Below, in pieces: positions 47,755 through 57,367 of a DNA stretch of 64,000 bases (within the stretch, counting starts at the first letter, position 1; each line of letters begins with the position of its first letter). Origin of the DNA: Bradyrhizobium sp. (GTDB lineage Bacteria > Pseudomonadota > Alphaproteobacteria > Rhizobiales > Xanthobacteraceae); contig NZ_JACRAW010000007.1 in the NCBI RefSeq assembly GCF_016213215.1, forward strand, positions 62,001-126,000, read 5' to 3'. A model generated the notes under the pieces. That model ran no database searches, was not told where the DNA came from, and saw nothing but the letters and a program-made list of their open reading frames with translations. The position numbers and the translations under genes are program-made.

Positions 47755-48480
47755 ATGGCACGTGTTGCGTTGGTGACGGGAGGTACGCGGGGCATTGGTG
47801 CCGCGATCAGCAAGGCGCTGAAGGCGGCGGGCTACAAGGTCGCCGCGAGCTACGCGGGCAACGATGCGGCGGCGGAGAAGTTCAAGAGCGAGACCGGCAT
47901 CGCCGTCTACAAGTGGGACGTGAGTTCGTTCGACGCCTGCGCAGAGGGCGTCAAGAAGATCGAGACCGAACTCGGCCCGATCGATGTCCTGGTCAACAAT
48001 GCCGGCATCACACGCGACGGCGCCTTCCACAAGATGACGCTGGAGCAGTGGAATGCGGTGATAGGCACCAATCTCGGATCGCTGTTCAACATGTCGCGCC
48101 AGGTGATCGAGGGCATGCGGGCGCGCAAGTTCGGCCGCATCATCAACATCTCCTCGATCAACGGCCAGAAGGGACAGTTCGGCCAGGTCAACTACTCGGC
48201 CGCGAAGGCCGGTGAGCTCGGCTTCACCAAGGCCCTGGCGCTCGAGAACGCCAAGGCCGGCGTCACCGTGAACGCGATCTGCCCGGGCTACATCAACACC
48301 GAGATGGTGCAGGCAGTCCCGAAGGACGTGCTGGAAAAATCGGTCCTGCCACAGATCCCGATCGGCCGCCTGGGCGAGCCGGAGGAGATCGCGCGCGGGG
48401 TCGTATTTCTCGCCGCCGACGAGGCCGGCGCCATCACCGGCGCGACGCTGACGATCAACGGCGGCCAGTACATGGTGTGA
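47755..48480 (+). CDS. phaB: Acetoacetyl-CoA reductase
   Basis: A 241-residue NADPH-dependent short-chain dehydrogenase that makes (R)-3-hydroxybutyryl-CoA, the PHB monomer. The cofactor motif TGGTRGIG (8-15), the catalytic Ser133/134 (NISS), Tyr147 and Lys151 (YSAAK) and the PG-motif CPGYINTEMV are all present. AAGGAA precedes the ATG. PHA synthase phaC is not in this window. It has its own probable promoter after the phaA terminator. Confidence 0.96.
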   Translation: MARVALVTGGTRGIGAAISKALKAAGYKVAASYAGNDAAAEKFKSETGIAVYKWDVSSFDACAEGVKKIETELGPIDVLVNNAGITRDGAFHKMTLEQWNAVIGTNLGSLFNMSRQVIEGMRARKFGRIINISSINGQKGQFGQVNYSAAKAGELGFTKALALENAKAGVTVNAICPGYINTEMVQAVPKDVLEKSVLPQIPIGRLGEPEEIARGVVFLAADEAGAITGATLTINGGQYMV

Positions 48481-48490
48481 TTGTTACATC

Positions 48491-48543
48491 GCGTCATTGC
48501 AAGGAGCGCTACGAAGCAATCCAGTTGCTAGATGGATTGCTTC
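48491..48543. repeat. Palindromic intergenic element
   Basis: GAAGCAATCCA (48513-48523) and TGGATTGCTTC (48533-48543) form a perfect 11-bp stem with a 9-base loop. It is preceded by CGTCATTGCAAGGAGCG. From memory it resembles a widespread repeat class in this group of bacteria. It may serve as a transcript end for phaB. Confidence 0.75.
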
Positions 48544-48599
48544 TGTACAGCCCATCATCGGGCCGGGCATCGCCGGCCGTCGCCTGGCATCCTCAATCC

Positions 48600-49469
48600 A
48601 TGACCTCCCGCAGTGCCACCCTGATCGGATTGACGGCGATCCTGATGTGGTCGCTGCTCGCGGTGATGACGGTCGCGACCGGCAGGATCCCGGCGTTCCA
48701 GCTTGCTGCGATGACGTTCGCGATCGGCGGTCTGGTCGGACTATTGACCTGGATCGGACGAAAGAGGGCGGCGCGAAGCCTCTCGCAGCCGCCTGTGGTA
48801 TGGATCGTCGGCATCGGCGGGCTGTTTGGCTATCACGCGCTGTATTTCCTCGCGCTCCGTTACGCGCCGCCGGCGGAAGCCGGCCTGTTGAACTACCTCT
48901 GGCCGCTCCTGATCGTGCTGTTCTCCTCGTTCCTGCCCGGCGAGCGATTGGCCCCGCACCACCTCATCGGCGCGACGCTCGGTCTTGTCGGCACCGTGCT
49001 GCTGTTCGTCGGCAGCGGGGCCGGTTTCGCCCCCAGCCAATTGCCGGGACTTCTCGCCGCCTTCATCGCGGCGTTCGTCTGGGCGACCTATTCGGTGCTG
49101 TCGCGCCGGCTGAAGTCGGTGCCGACCGATGCGGTCGCGGGCTTCTGCCTGGTCACCGCGGTACTGGCGGGGCTGGTGCATGCGGCCATCGAAACCACCG
49201 TATGGCCGGACGGCGCCGTGCAGTGGCTGTCCGTCCTGGCGCTCGGCGTGTTCCCGGTCGGCGCGGCGTTCTACGCCTGGGACATCGGCATGAAGCGCGG
49301 CGACATCCGCGTGCTCGGCGCGGCTTCGTATGCGACGCCGCTGCTGTCGACCTCGTTCCTGATCCTGGCCGGCTTTGCCAGACCGAGCGCCAACATCGTG
49401 CTTGCCGCCATCCTGATCGCCGGCGGCGGCCTGATCGCGGCGAAGGACATGGTGTGGAGAAAGAAATAG
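48600..49469 (+). CDS. EamA-family DMT exporter (YddG-like)
   Basis: A 289-residue, ten-helix drug/metabolite transporter with two EamA repeats. Conserved segments include LLNYLWPLLIVLFSSFLPGE and GAAFYAWDIGMKRGDIRVLG, which resemble the aromatic amino acid exporter YddG. The start at 48600 is chosen because the upstream part of the frame lies in the palindromic repeat. The substrate remains inference. Confidence 0.87.
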   Translation: MTSRSATLIGLTAILMWSLLAVMTVATGRIPAFQLAAMTFAIGGLVGLLTWIGRKRAARSLSQPPVVWIVGIGGLFGYHALYFLALRYAPPAEAGLLNYLWPLLIVLFSSFLPGERLAPHHLIGATLGLVGTVLLFVGSGAGFAPSQLPGLLAAFIAAFVWATYSVLSRRLKSVPTDAVAGFCLVTAVLAGLVHAAIETTVWPDGAVQWLSVLALGVFPVGAAFYAWDIGMKRGDIRVLGAASYATPLLSTSFLILAGFARPSANIVLAAILIAGGGLIAAKDMVWRKK

Positions 49470-49496
49470 CGCGGTCGCGTTTCGAGCTCTGAAAGC

Positions 49497-49919
49497 TCAC
49501 GGTTCCCAGTCGCGGGGCGCGAGCTCGAAGCTTGTAAATTGGAACGCCGGCGCGACGGTGCAACCGACGAGGGTCCAGTCGCCGGTCGACTCGGCCGCCT
49601 GCCAGGCATGCGCCGGCACGATCGCCTGCGGGTGCTCGCCGCCCGCGACATCGGGGCCGAGGCGCACCATGTGCTCCGCGCCGCCGCCATGGGCTATACG
49701 CAAGGTCAGCGGATGACCGGCATAGTAGTGCCAGATCTCGGCCGCATCGATGCGGTGCCAGTGCGAGCGCTCGCCGCGCGCCAACAGGAAATAGATTGCG
49801 GTCGAACGCGAGCGCCCGTGGGCATCGAGGCCCGCATCGCGAAAGGTTTCTCGGTAATGGCCGCCTTCCGGATGCGGCCTGAGTTCGAGGTGCGCGATGA
49901 TTTCGGCTGCGGTGCGCAT
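49497..49919 (-). CDS. Cupin-fold DUF985 protein
   Basis: A 140-residue protein of the cupin_5/DUF985 family. Characteristic blocks are LRPHPEGGHYRETFRD near the start, SRSTAIYFLLARGERSHWHRIDAAEIWHY-type strand pairs (His residues suited to metal binding) and GCTVAPAFQFTSFELA near the end. Function is unknown; some relatives are sugar-related isomerase-like proteins. It follows gloB by nine bases and is probably co-transcribed. Confidence 0.85.
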   Translation of the reverse strand: MRTAAEIIAHLELRPHPEGGHYRETFRDAGLDAHGRSRSTAIYFLLARGERSHWHRIDAAEIWHYYAGHPLTLRIAHGGGAEHMVRLGPDVAGGEHPQAIVPAHAWQAAESTGDWTLVGCTVAPAFQFTSFELAPRDWEP

Positions 49920-49928
49920 CGCCGGACT

Positions 49929-50696
49929 TCAGGACTTGTTCTTGCGTTCGCGCAATTCGCCGAATACGGAAGCCGCATCGGCGCCCTTCATGTGCAGCTT
50001 GGCGGCTACCGACGGATCGTCGGCGCGCAGGAACACGTTGGCCTGCTTCTCCTCGCCGAGCAGCGCGGGGATCGTCGGCTTGTTCTCGCCGCGCAATTTC
50101 GCTACTTCCGCCGCGCGCGCCTGCAGGGCCGGATTGTCGGGTTCAATGGTCAGGGCGAATTTGACGTTGGAGGCCGTGTATTCATGGCCGCAATACAGCC
50201 TGAAATCGTCGGGCAGCGCACGCAGCTTCAGAAGCGAATCCCACATCATCGGATAGGTGCCCTCGAACACGCGCCCGCAGCCGATCGAGAACAGCGTGTC
50301 TCCGGCAAACACCGCCTTTTCGGAGTCAAACACGTAGGCGACGTGCTCGAGCGTATGGCCGGGCGTTTCCAATACGCGCGCGAGCAGATTGCCGACCTGC
50401 ACGATGTCGCCGTTGGCGATTCGAAGATCGACATTGGCGATCTTGCCCGACTTGTCGCGAGGGGCGACCACCCGGCAGCCATACTTCCGCGTCAGCTCAA
50501 CGGCCCCCCCGACATGATCGCCGTGATGGTGGGTGATCAGGATGTCGGTGAGCGTCCAGCCTTCGCGCTCCAGCGCCGTGATGATGGGCGCGGCTTCGGG
50601 CGCGTCGATCGAGGCGGTCGCCTTCGTTGCCGGATCGTGAACGAGATATCCGAAATTGTCGGTCAGGCAGGTGAAAGTGCGAATTTCGGCGGCCAT
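49929..50696 (-). CDS. gloB: Hydroxyacylglutathione hydrolase (glyoxalase II)
   Basis: A 255-residue MBL-fold enzyme that hydrolyses S-lactoylglutathione to lactate. The metal site is THHHGDHVGGAVEL; the second histidine is in TPGHTLEHV, the bridging Asp in FAGDTLFSIGCGR and the last His in YCGHEYT. The C-terminal 75 residues form the glutathione-binding domain seen in classical GloB. It is the first gene of a two-gene unit with DUF985, divergent from the methyltransferase. Confidence 0.94.
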   Translation of the reverse strand: MAAEIRTFTCLTDNFGYLVHDPATKATASIDAPEAAPIITALEREGWTLTDILITHHHGDHVGGAVELTRKYGCRVVAPRDKSGKIANVDLRIANGDIVQVGNLLARVLETPGHTLEHVAYVFDSEKAVFAGDTLFSIGCGRVFEGTYPMMWDSLLKLRALPDDFRLYCGHEYTASNVKFALTIEPDNPALQARAAEVAKLRGENKPTIPALLGEEKQANVFLRADDPSVAAKLHMKGADAASVFGELRERKNKS

Positions 50697-50804
50697 GACA
50701 TCTCCATCGCGAGCAGCCCCGCCTGAGAGATATGGCGTTAACGCTGCGCAAGCAACGCAATATTCCGCGCCCCTGACGCGGCTTGGGCGTGTTACATTGG
50801 CGTC

Positions 50805-51539
50805 ATGAGCATCGACGTCATCGACCTGCGCGACTTCTACTCGCAGCGCCTCGGGATCGTGGCGCGGCGCCTGATCAATCGCGGGATCAAGGCGCGCTGG
50901 CCGAGCGCCGAGGGCCAGCGGGTGCTTGGTATCGGCTATCCCACCCCCTATCTGGGCCTGTTCCGGGAGGACGCGGAGCGCTGCCTCGCCTTCATGCCGG
51001 CGGCGCAGGGGGTGTTGAAATGGCCGACGGGGCGACCGGCGCTAGCCTCGCTCGTCGATCAATTCTCGCTGCCGCTGCAGGATGCGGCGGTCGACCGCAT
51101 CCTCCTGGTCCATGCGCTGGAAATGTCGGATGACCCCGCGGGGCTCCTGCGCGAGGTGTGGCGTGTGCTGGCCCCGTCGGGCCGCGTCATCGCCGTGATT
51201 CCAAATCGGCGCGGTGTATGGACCCGTACCGACAATACCCCGTTCGGACACGGCCGGCCCTATTCGCGCTCGCAGATCACGGACCTGTTGCGCCAGACCT
51301 GGTTCACGCCGACCGCATGGCGCGAAGCGCTGTTCATGCCGCCGGTCGGCTTGTTCCTGCGCTCGGCGATGGCCTGGGAACGCGTCGGTGCCGCGTTGTC
51401 GCTGCCGTTCGCGGGTGTCCACATCGTGGAAGCAACCAAGCAGGTCTATCGCGTAATCCCTGCCAATCAGAAGCGCGCGCGCCTGATGCCGGCGCTGGAC
51501 CCGGTGCTGGTGCCGTCATCGACGGCGACGCGGGGATAA
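50805..51539 (+). CDS. Class I SAM-dependent methyltransferase
   Basis: A 244-residue Rossmann-fold methyltransferase. RVLGIGYPTPYLGLF corresponds to the SAM-binding strand-loop; the acidic and later motifs are LQDAAVDRILLVHALEMSDD and LREVWRVLAPSGRVIAVIP. The glycine loop is modified (G-I-G-Y instead of G-x-G-x-G). The methyl acceptor is unknown. Its divergent arrangement with gloB is one I recall from several rhizobia. It ends just before a strong terminator. Confidence 0.85.
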   Translation: MSIDVIDLRDFYSQRLGIVARRLINRGIKARWPSAEGQRVLGIGYPTPYLGLFREDAERCLAFMPAAQGVLKWPTGRPALASLVDQFSLPLQDAAVDRILLVHALEMSDDPAGLLREVWRVLAPSGRVIAVIPNRRGVWTRTDNTPFGHGRPYSRSQITDLLRQTWFTPTAWREALFMPPVGLFLRSAMAWERVGAALSLPFAGVHIVEATKQVYRVIPANQKRARLMPALDPVLVPSSTATRG

Positions 51540-51545
51540 GACAGG

Positions 51546-51574
51546 AAACGCCCCGGCGAGGGGCCGGGGCGTTT
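51546..51574. terminator. Bidirectional intrinsic terminator
   Basis: AAACGCCCCGGC (51546-51557) pairs exactly with GCCGGGGCGTTT (51563-51574) around a five-base loop. It is suited to both the methyltransferase gene and the convergent DUF4167 gene. Confidence 0.88.
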
Positions 51575-51594
51575 CATCCAGAGACTGTTGGGAG

Positions 51595-52317
51595 CTATTC
51601 GCCCGGCGAGAAATCATCGCCTTGTGCGGCCGGCGCAGCTTCGCGCTCGGGACGCTGGCCGTGCGGCCGCCGCCGGCGGCGAGGATAGCGGTCGCGCGGC
51701 TCGCGCTCGCCGCCGCCTTCGAAGCCGGCCGATCCGCCGTTCACCTGCGGCTGCGCGCCGGTGATGAAGGAAGGCAGGCGATCGACGCTGCCGGTATCTG
51801 CAACCGCGGGCTGCGGTTGCGGCGACTGGGGCTGGTACTGCGGTTGCGGACGGTGCTCGCGCTCGCGATGTTCGCGCGGTTGCTGTTGATCGCGCTGAAC
51901 GTTGTCACGCACGTAAGGCTGTGGCTGCTGCTGCACCGGGACGAAGCCGGGCTCTTGGCCGAAGCTGGAGGAGAACCCATCAACGTCCTCCTCGCCGTAA
52001 TCGCCCATCGACTCGTCGCTGCGCTGCTGCTGTGGTTGCTGCTGCTGCGGCTGGTTCTGCCGGAATTGCTCCTGTGCGGCAGCGATGAGGCGGAAATAGT
52101 GTTCGGCGTGCTGATAATAGTTCTCGGCGGCAACCGGATCTCCGGACGACCGCGCGTCGCGCGCAAGCTGGAGATATTTTTCGGCGATATGAGAGGCGGT
52201 GCCGCGGATCTTGATGTCGGGTCCGTTCGATTCGTAGACCCGGGTCATCGGATTTTGGCCGCGCCGGTTCTGATTATTCCGGTTGCGCATCCGCTGCTTG
52301 TTCTGACCGTTTCTCAT
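51595..52317 (-). CDS. DUF4167 protein, Gln/Arg-rich
   Basis: A 240-residue protein. The basic N-terminus (RMRNRNNQNRRGQN) is followed by the conserved DUF4167 helical core (YESNGPDIKIRGTASHIAEKYLQLARDARSSGDPVAAENYYQHAEHYFRLI, about 28-78). The rest is a low-complexity Gln/Pro/Arg region, ending in an Arg-rich patch (YPRRRRRPH). The N-terminal domain suggests RNA or nucleic-acid interaction (inference). It is a marker of rhizobial genomes and follows prmC, but is separated here by a 467-base gap. Confidence 0.88.
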   Translation of the reverse strand: MRNGQNKQRMRNRNNQNRRGQNPMTRVYESNGPDIKIRGTASHIAEKYLQLARDARSSGDPVAAENYYQHAEHYFRLIAAAQEQFRQNQPQQQQPQQQRSDESMGDYGEEDVDGFSSSFGQEPGFVPVQQQPQPYVRDNVQRDQQQPREHREREHRPQPQYQPQSPQPQPAVADTGSVDRLPSFITGAQPQVNGGSAGFEGGGEREPRDRYPRRRRRPHGQRPEREAAPAAQGDDFSPGE

Positions 52318-52633
52318 GTCCTGCCTTTATTCCAGCCCTGAAAGTTAGAGATGTTGAATTGCCGTTGCTTCAGAATGCCCAGATCGCCCGGCCCAACGCC
52401 GCGTGCACCGTATGGCGATGCCGCTCCTGATTGCGTCGATGTCGTCAGCCGCCGCGTTCCACAAAGACGCGCTCCCCACCCGCCAGCGTTCATCGCCGGC
52501 GAACTCCTCATGTAGCCTGCCGAAACAAGCCCTGTTCTCTTGCGTAAATCGTTGCGCGCAATACCACGCTTTCGTTCACGTTGCGGTCGGAAAGCAGCGC
52601 AGCTCCACCGGCCATCGCGCTTAACTGGACCTG
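52318..52633. other. Intergenic region upstream of DUF4167
   Basis: Part of a 467-base gap between prmC and DUF4167. No gene is supported on either strand. It probably carries a promoter for DUF4167 (minus strand) and, at its right end, for the candidate RNA (plus strand). No clear -35/-10 pair is seen. Confidence 0.45.
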
Positions 52634-52768
52634 CCTCTTGGAACCGTTGACCCGGCGCGGCTCTCACGTTAGAGAGCTCGGCTTTCGCCCGTGGTACCTA
52701 CGGGGCCCTGCACCGATGTCGTGCCGGGAACGTAGTCGTTCCCACGGGATATTCCAAGTGGTTTTTTG
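52634..52768 (+). ncRNA. Candidate structured small RNA (possibly 6S-like)
   Basis: About 135 bases with a long-range stem CC-x-CTTGGAA (52634-52643) with TTCCAAG-x-GG (52752-52761), plus CCCG/CGGG (52651-52654 with 52745-52748). Four perfect inner hairpins occur: GCTCTC/GAGAGC (52660-52677), CCCGT/ACGGG (52688-52704), GCAC/GTGC (52710-52724) and GGGAACG/CGTTCCC (52726-52743). Six T residues (52762-52767) follow. Size and a sense of sequence resemblance suggest alphaproteobacterial 6S RNA, but 6S usually lies beside zapA/ygfA, so the identity is uncertain. Confidence 0.5.
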
Positions 52769-52784
52769 CAGACCAATCGAGCTT

Positions 52785-53687
52785 TTATGGGGGCCTTTTT
52801 CGGGCTGCTACAGCCCTCAGAATGCCCGATAGATCGGCTTTTGCCGGTCTTTCCACCGTTAACTCCGAAGCCGTCATCAAAGTTTCAATATCGTGAACCT
52901 GGCCCTGGCCGGCTTCCACGACGAGCATCCCGCCCGGATCGAGCAGCTGTGCGGCCTGCGGGATCAGGGCGCGATAGGCATCAAGACCGTCGCTGCCGCC
53001 GTCCAGCGCAAGGTGCGGATCGTGATCTCGAACCTCGGTCGCGAGGTTCTTTATGTCCGCCGAACGGATGTAGGGCGGGTTCGACACGATCAGGTTGAAC
53101 TTCCCCGAGAGGGCCGCTGCAAAGTTGCAGGCGACAAACGTCGCGCGGTCCGTCAGGCCGAGACCCATGGCGTTCTGCTTCGCTGTTCGCAACGCTTCCG
53201 GGCTGACGTCGGTGCCTGTGCCGAATGCACGGGGAATTTCGTGCAACAGCGCCAGCAGGATCGCTCCGGTTCCGGTGCCGATGTCGGCAATCCTTATTCC
53301 ACGATTAGATATGGGAAGGCTGCGCGAAATTTCCAGTGCGAACTCGACCACCGCTTCAGTGTCCGGACGCGGCACCAGGGTCGCCGCCGAAAGCCTGAAG
53401 GGCAGCCCCCAGAACTCCCTGATGCCGAGGATGCGCGCAACCGGCTCGCCGGCAAGACGACGAGCCGCGTATTCTTCAAGCCGCAGCGACTCCGCCTGGG
53501 TCACCGGTCGCGCGCCATGCGCGATCATGCCCGTCAGGTCGAGAGCAAGCGCCGCGCCCGCCAGCAGACGCGCGTCGAGCTCGGCGGAATCATTGCCGGC
53601 CGATCTCAGCCGCGCCGCCAGCGCGCGGCGGGCGTCCTCGATGCTCCGACCGGTGAAGGAATGGGTCACGCGAGAGCTCCTGCTCAC
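52785..53687 (-). CDS. prmC: Release factor N5-glutamine methyltransferase
   Basis: A 300-residue methyltransferase that methylates the Gln of the GGQ motif of release factors. An N-terminal helical substrate-binding domain (1-90) precedes the SAM fold, with [16 protein letters not shown] and the catalytic NPPYIRS. It starts with GTG, overlapping the prfA stop as GTGA, so translation is coupled. It acts on the product of prfA directly upstream. Confidence 0.94.
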   Translation of the reverse strand: MSRSSRVTHSFTGRSIEDARRALAARLRSAGNDSAELDARLLAGAALALDLTGMIAHGARPVTQAESLRLEEYAARRLAGEPVARILGIREFWGLPFRLSAATLVPRPDTEAVVEFALEISRSLPISNRGIRIADIGTGTGAILLALLHEIPRAFGTGTDVSPEALRTAKQNAMGLGLTDRATFVACNFAAALSGKFNLIVSNPPYIRSADIKNLATEVRDHDPHLALDGGSDGLDAYRALIPQAAQLLDPGGMLVVEAGQGQVHDIETLMTASELTVERPAKADLSGILRAVAARKRPP

Positions 53688-54769
53688 GCCGCCGCGCCTT
53701 GCGCTGCAAGCTGCGCCGCCTGGTGTTCGGTTGTCAGCGCATCGATCAATTCGCCAAGCGCTTCGCCCGATATTACCTGCGGCAGCTTGTAAAGCGTCAG
53801 ATTGATGCGGTGGTCGGTGACGCGGCCTTGCGGAAAATTGTAGGTGCGGATGCGTTCGCTGCGGTCGCCGGAGCCGACCTTCTCCTTGCGGTCCGCCGAG
53901 CGCGCCGCGTCGACGCGCTGGCGCTCGGCGTCATAGATCCGCGAACGCAGGATGTTCATCGCGGACGCGCGATTCTTGTGCTGCGAGCGGCTGTCCTGCA
54001 TCATGACCACAATGCCGGTTGGAATGTGGGTGATGCGGATCGCCGATTCGGTCTTGTTGACGTGCTGACCGCCGGCACCCTGCGCGCGCATGGTCTCGAT
54101 CTTCAAATCGTCGTTCTTGATGTCTACGTCGACATCTTCGACCTCGGGCAATACGGCTACGGTCGCGGCCGAAGTGTGGATGCGGCCTTGCGTCTCGGTA
54201 TCGGGCACCCGCTGGACGCGGTGCACGCCAGATTCGAACTTCAGCTTTGAGAACGCGCCGCGGCCCTGCACTTCCGCGATGATTTCCTTGTATCCGCCGA
54301 CCGTACCTTCGCTGGCCGAGATCACGTCGACCTTCCATCCCTGCAGGTTGGCGAAGCGCTCGTACATGCGGAACAGGTCGCCAGCGAACAGCGACGCTTC
54401 GTCGCCGCCGGTGCCGGCCCGGATTTCCAGCACGACGTTGCGGTCGTCCATGGCGTCCTTGGGAAGCAGCGCAACACGGATCTTCTGCTCAAGCTCGGCG
54501 ATCCTGGGATGAAGCGTTTCGCGTTCGGCCTCCGCCATGCCGCGCATCTCCGCATCCGTCGCGGGGTCGGCGATCAGCGATTCGGCATCGGCCAGCTCCC
54601 TCGCCGCAGCGCGATAGGCTTTGACCGCATCAATCAAGGGCGTGATCTCGGCAAGCTCGCGCGTAATCTGCACATAGCGCTCGGAGCTCACCTGGCCGAG
54701 CAGCTCGGCTTCCAGCGAAGCATGATGCGCCAGCAGAACGTCCAGTTTGGCTTCGGGGAGTGACGACAT
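53684..54769 (-). CDS. prfA: Peptide chain release factor 1
   Basis: A 361-residue class I release factor reading UAA and UAG. The peptide-release GGQ motif is in [17 protein letters not shown] near residue 230, and the codon-reading PxT-type loop lies around VPDTE (here PDTET). Domain length is normal. It is the third gene of the lysC-ptsP-prfA-prmC order and overlaps prmC. Confidence 0.97.
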   Translation of the reverse strand: MSSLPEAKLDVLLAHHASLEAELLGQVSSERYVQITRELAEITPLIDAVKAYRAAARELADAESLIADPATDAEMRGMAEAERETLHPRIAELEQKIRVALLPKDAMDDRNVVLEIRAGTGGDEASLFAGDLFRMYERFANLQGWKVDVISASEGTVGGYKEIIAEVQGRGAFSKLKFESGVHRVQRVPDTETQGRIHTSAATVAVLPEVEDVDVDIKNDDLKIETMRAQGAGGQHVNKTESAIRITHIPTGIVVMMQDSRSQHKNRASAMNILRSRIYDAERQRVDAARSADRKEKVGSGDRSERIRTYNFPQGRVTDHRINLTLYKLPQVISGEALGELIDALTTEHQAAQLAAQGAAA

Positions 54770-54822
54770 CGGTACAGTCTCTAACAGCGAATGCAGGCGA
54801 AACGGCGCGGGCAGTCGGCCCG

Positions 54823-57090
54823 CTACAACGGCAGCCCTTCGGCCTCAGCAAATTCGGTCAGCTTCTGCCGAATCGACACGCTGCCCGCCGGCGCCTCGAG
54901 GAGCGGCTCGAGAGTCGCCGCGGCCTTGCCGGCGTCAAGTTCGAGAATCATCGCCTTCACCGGGCCGAGCGCGGTTGGCGAGAGCGACAGCGAGCGATAG
55001 CCCATTGCGATCAACGCCAGTGCCCCGAGTGGCTTTGAAGCCATCTCGCCGCAAAGCGAGACCGACTTCTTCGCCGGGGCGGCCTTGCGCACGATCTCGC
55101 GCAGCACTCGCAGGATGGGAGCCGACATGGTGTCGAACCGTTCCGAGACCTTGGCGTTGCCGCGGTCGACCGCGAACAGGAACTGGAACAGGTCGTTGGA
55201 GCCGACGGAGATGAAGTCGACCTTCTTGAGGAGTTCGTCGAGCTGATACAGTAACGCCGGAACCTCTACCATGGTGCCGATGTCGATGCGCTCGGGGAGA
55301 GTGTGGCCGTGCTGGCGCAGATAGGTCAGCTCGCGCTCGACCAGGCCCTTGGCGGCATCGAACTCGTTGATTTCGGAGATCATCGGGAACATGATGCGCA
55401 GGGCCCGTCCGCCGCCGGCGCGGAGCAGTGCTCGAATCTGGCCGCGCAAAAGTCCCGGCCGGTCCAGCCCGAGCCGGATCGCGCGCCAGCCGAGCGCCGG
55501 ATTTTCCTCGATCACGGTCTCCAGATAGGGCAGCGCCTTGTCGCCGCCGATGTCGAGGGTGCGGAAGGTCACTGGCTTGGAGCCCGCCGCATCGAGGACG
55601 GCGCGGTACAGTGTGAGCTGGTCACTGGTACGCGGCAGACTCTGGCCGACCATGAACTGCAGTTCGGTGCGGAACAGGCCGATGCCGGCGCTGCCGGTGT
55701 CGTCGATGTGCGGCAGGTCGATGGTCAAGCCCGCATTGATCATCAGTTCGACCGGCTGGCCGTCCTTGGTCACGCAGGGCCTGTCGCGTAGCGCAATGTA
55801 TTGCGCCTGGCGCCGGGCCCGGAAGCGTACCCGCTCGGCATAGGCTGATTCGACTTCCTGCGACGGGCGGACATAGATCGAGCCCGAGCTGCCGTCGACG
55901 ATGATGGCATCGCCCGGGTCGGCGATACCAGGCGCGTTCGGCACCTCGCCAACAGCGGGAATACCGAGGGCGCGCGCCACGATCGAGACGTGCGAATTGG
56001 CGGTGCCTTCCTCCAGCACCAGGCCCCGCAGCCGCTTGCGGTCGTAGTCGAGCAGCGCCGCGGGGCCCATCGCGCGCGCGATGATGATGGCGTTGTCGGG
56101 CAATTGCTCACGCGAGGGCGCGTGATCCTGCCCGACGAGCTGGCGCAACAATCGGTAGCCGAGGTCCTCGAGATCATGCAGCCGTTCGCGCAGGTAAGGA
56201 TCAGTGGAGCGCAGCATGCGCGCGCGGGTGTCCGACTGTACGCGCTCGACGGCGGCTTCGGCGGTGAGGCCGGTGGCGACCGCCTCATGGAGCTTGTGCG
56301 ACCAGCCCTGGTCGTTGGCGAACATGCGGTAGGCTTCAAGTACGTCGCGGTGCTCGCCACCGTCGGCGACGTCGCCACGTTCCAGCATGCGGTCGAGGTC
56401 GGCGCGCAGCTTGGCGAGCGCTGAGTCCAGCCGCTTGATTTCTTTCGGCAGGTCTTCGGCGATGTAGTTGTTGATGACGACGCGCGGCTCATGCAGCACG
56501 ACATGGCCGAGCGCGATGCCTTCGGACAGGACCGCGCCGTTCTTGTGCTGGGAATGCCGGGCGGCGGGCTCGGCCCCGGGCTGCGCCAGAGCGGCCAGTT
56601 CGCCGGAGGCGATCATCTCCGCCAACACCATGGCGGTGGTCTGCAGCGCCTCGACCTCTTCCTCGACATAGGTGCGCTTGGCGCGGTTTTGCACCACCAG
56701 TACGCCGAGCGTGTTGCCCGCGCGCAGGATCGGCACGCCGAGGAAGGAGTGGTAGATCTCTTCGCCCGTTTCCGGGCGGAACGAGAACGCTGGATGATTC
56801 TGGGCGTCGGAGAGATTTAGCGGTGTCGCTTCGCTGGCGACGAGGCCGACGAGACCCTCATGGGCGCTTAGCACCGTGCGGTGGACGGCTTCCCGCTTCA
56901 GACCCTCGGTGGCGTAGAGCTCGAGTGTGTTGTCGATGCGCAGCACGTAGACCGAGCACACCTCGGCCACCATGTTGGCCGCGATCAGGACTACGATCTT
57001 GTCCAGCCGCTCCTGCGCGCTGACCTTCTCCGCCATGGTTTCGCGGAGCCGTCTCAGCAAGACGCGGGGGCCTCCCGACGTGCTCCGCAT
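54823..57090 (-). CDS. ptsP: PEP-protein phosphotransferase, nitrogen PTS enzyme I
   Basis: A 755-residue EI-Ntr. An N-terminal GAF domain (about 25-165) senses small molecules such as glutamine and 2-oxoglutarate in relatives. The EI part has the phospho-His367 in [16 protein letters not shown], and the PEP-binding domain contains [11 protein letters not shown] and VSLCGEMAS. It phosphorylates NPr, then EIIA-Ntr, linking nitrogen status to K+ and PHB regulation in rhizobia (family knowledge). It follows lysC and precedes prfA. Confidence 0.96.
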   Translation of the reverse strand: MRSTSGGPRVLLRRLRETMAEKVSAQERLDKIVVLIAANMVAEVCSVYVLRIDNTLELYATEGLKREAVHRTVLSAHEGLVGLVASEATPLNLSDAQNHPAFSFRPETGEEIYHSFLGVPILRAGNTLGVLVVQNRAKRTYVEEEVEALQTTAMVLAEMIASGELAALAQPGAEPAARHSQHKNGAVLSEGIALGHVVLHEPRVVINNYIAEDLPKEIKRLDSALAKLRADLDRMLERGDVADGGEHRDVLEAYRMFANDQGWSHKLHEAVATGLTAEAAVERVQSDTRARMLRSTDPYLRERLHDLEDLGYRLLRQLVGQDHAPSREQLPDNAIIIARAMGPAALLDYDRKRLRGLVLEEGTANSHVSIVARALGIPAVGEVPNAPGIADPGDAIIVDGSSGSIYVRPSQEVESAYAERVRFRARRQAQYIALRDRPCVTKDGQPVELMINAGLTIDLPHIDDTGSAGIGLFRTELQFMVGQSLPRTSDQLTLYRAVLDAAGSKPVTFRTLDIGGDKALPYLETVIEENPALGWRAIRLGLDRPGLLRGQIRALLRAGGGRALRIMFPMISEINEFDAAKGLVERELTYLRQHGHTLPERIDIGTMVEVPALLYQLDELLKKVDFISVGSNDLFQFLFAVDRGNAKVSERFDTMSAPILRVLREIVRKAAPAKKSVSLCGEMASKPLGALALIAMGYRSLSLSPTALGPVKAMILELDAGKAAATLEPLLEAPAGSVSIRQKLTEFAEAEGLPL

Positions 57091-57277
57091 GTTGCGTCAA
57101 CCCCTCCATGGAGCCAGCCCGGCGCGTGGCCGGCCAACTGGCGTTAAACTCCAGAAAAACAACAAATTGCTCATCCGTCACCGGCGCAAGCCCTCGCTCG
57201 GCCGAAATCGGGATGGCCCAAACCGGAGCACAGCTTGCGGCAGCCCACCCTGATCGCCGTATAGCGAATTGAGGTTT

Positions 57278-57294
57278 GTTTTGCCAAGCAAAAC
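57278..57294. other. Perfect hairpin in the lysC-ptsP gap
   Basis: GTTTTGC-CAA-GCAAAAC has a perfect 7-bp stem and 3-base loop in the 277-base gap. It lies 74 bases downstream of the lysC end and 188 bases upstream of the ptsP start (minus direction). It is not followed by a T-run. It could be a binding site or RNA structure for ptsP. Confidence 0.4.
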
Positions 57295-57367
57295 GCCTGC
57301 CAGAAGCGCAACGCTTTTGCCAGTCGTTCGCCGCCTTTTTGCTGCGGTTGCTAAGAGAAAAATTCGC

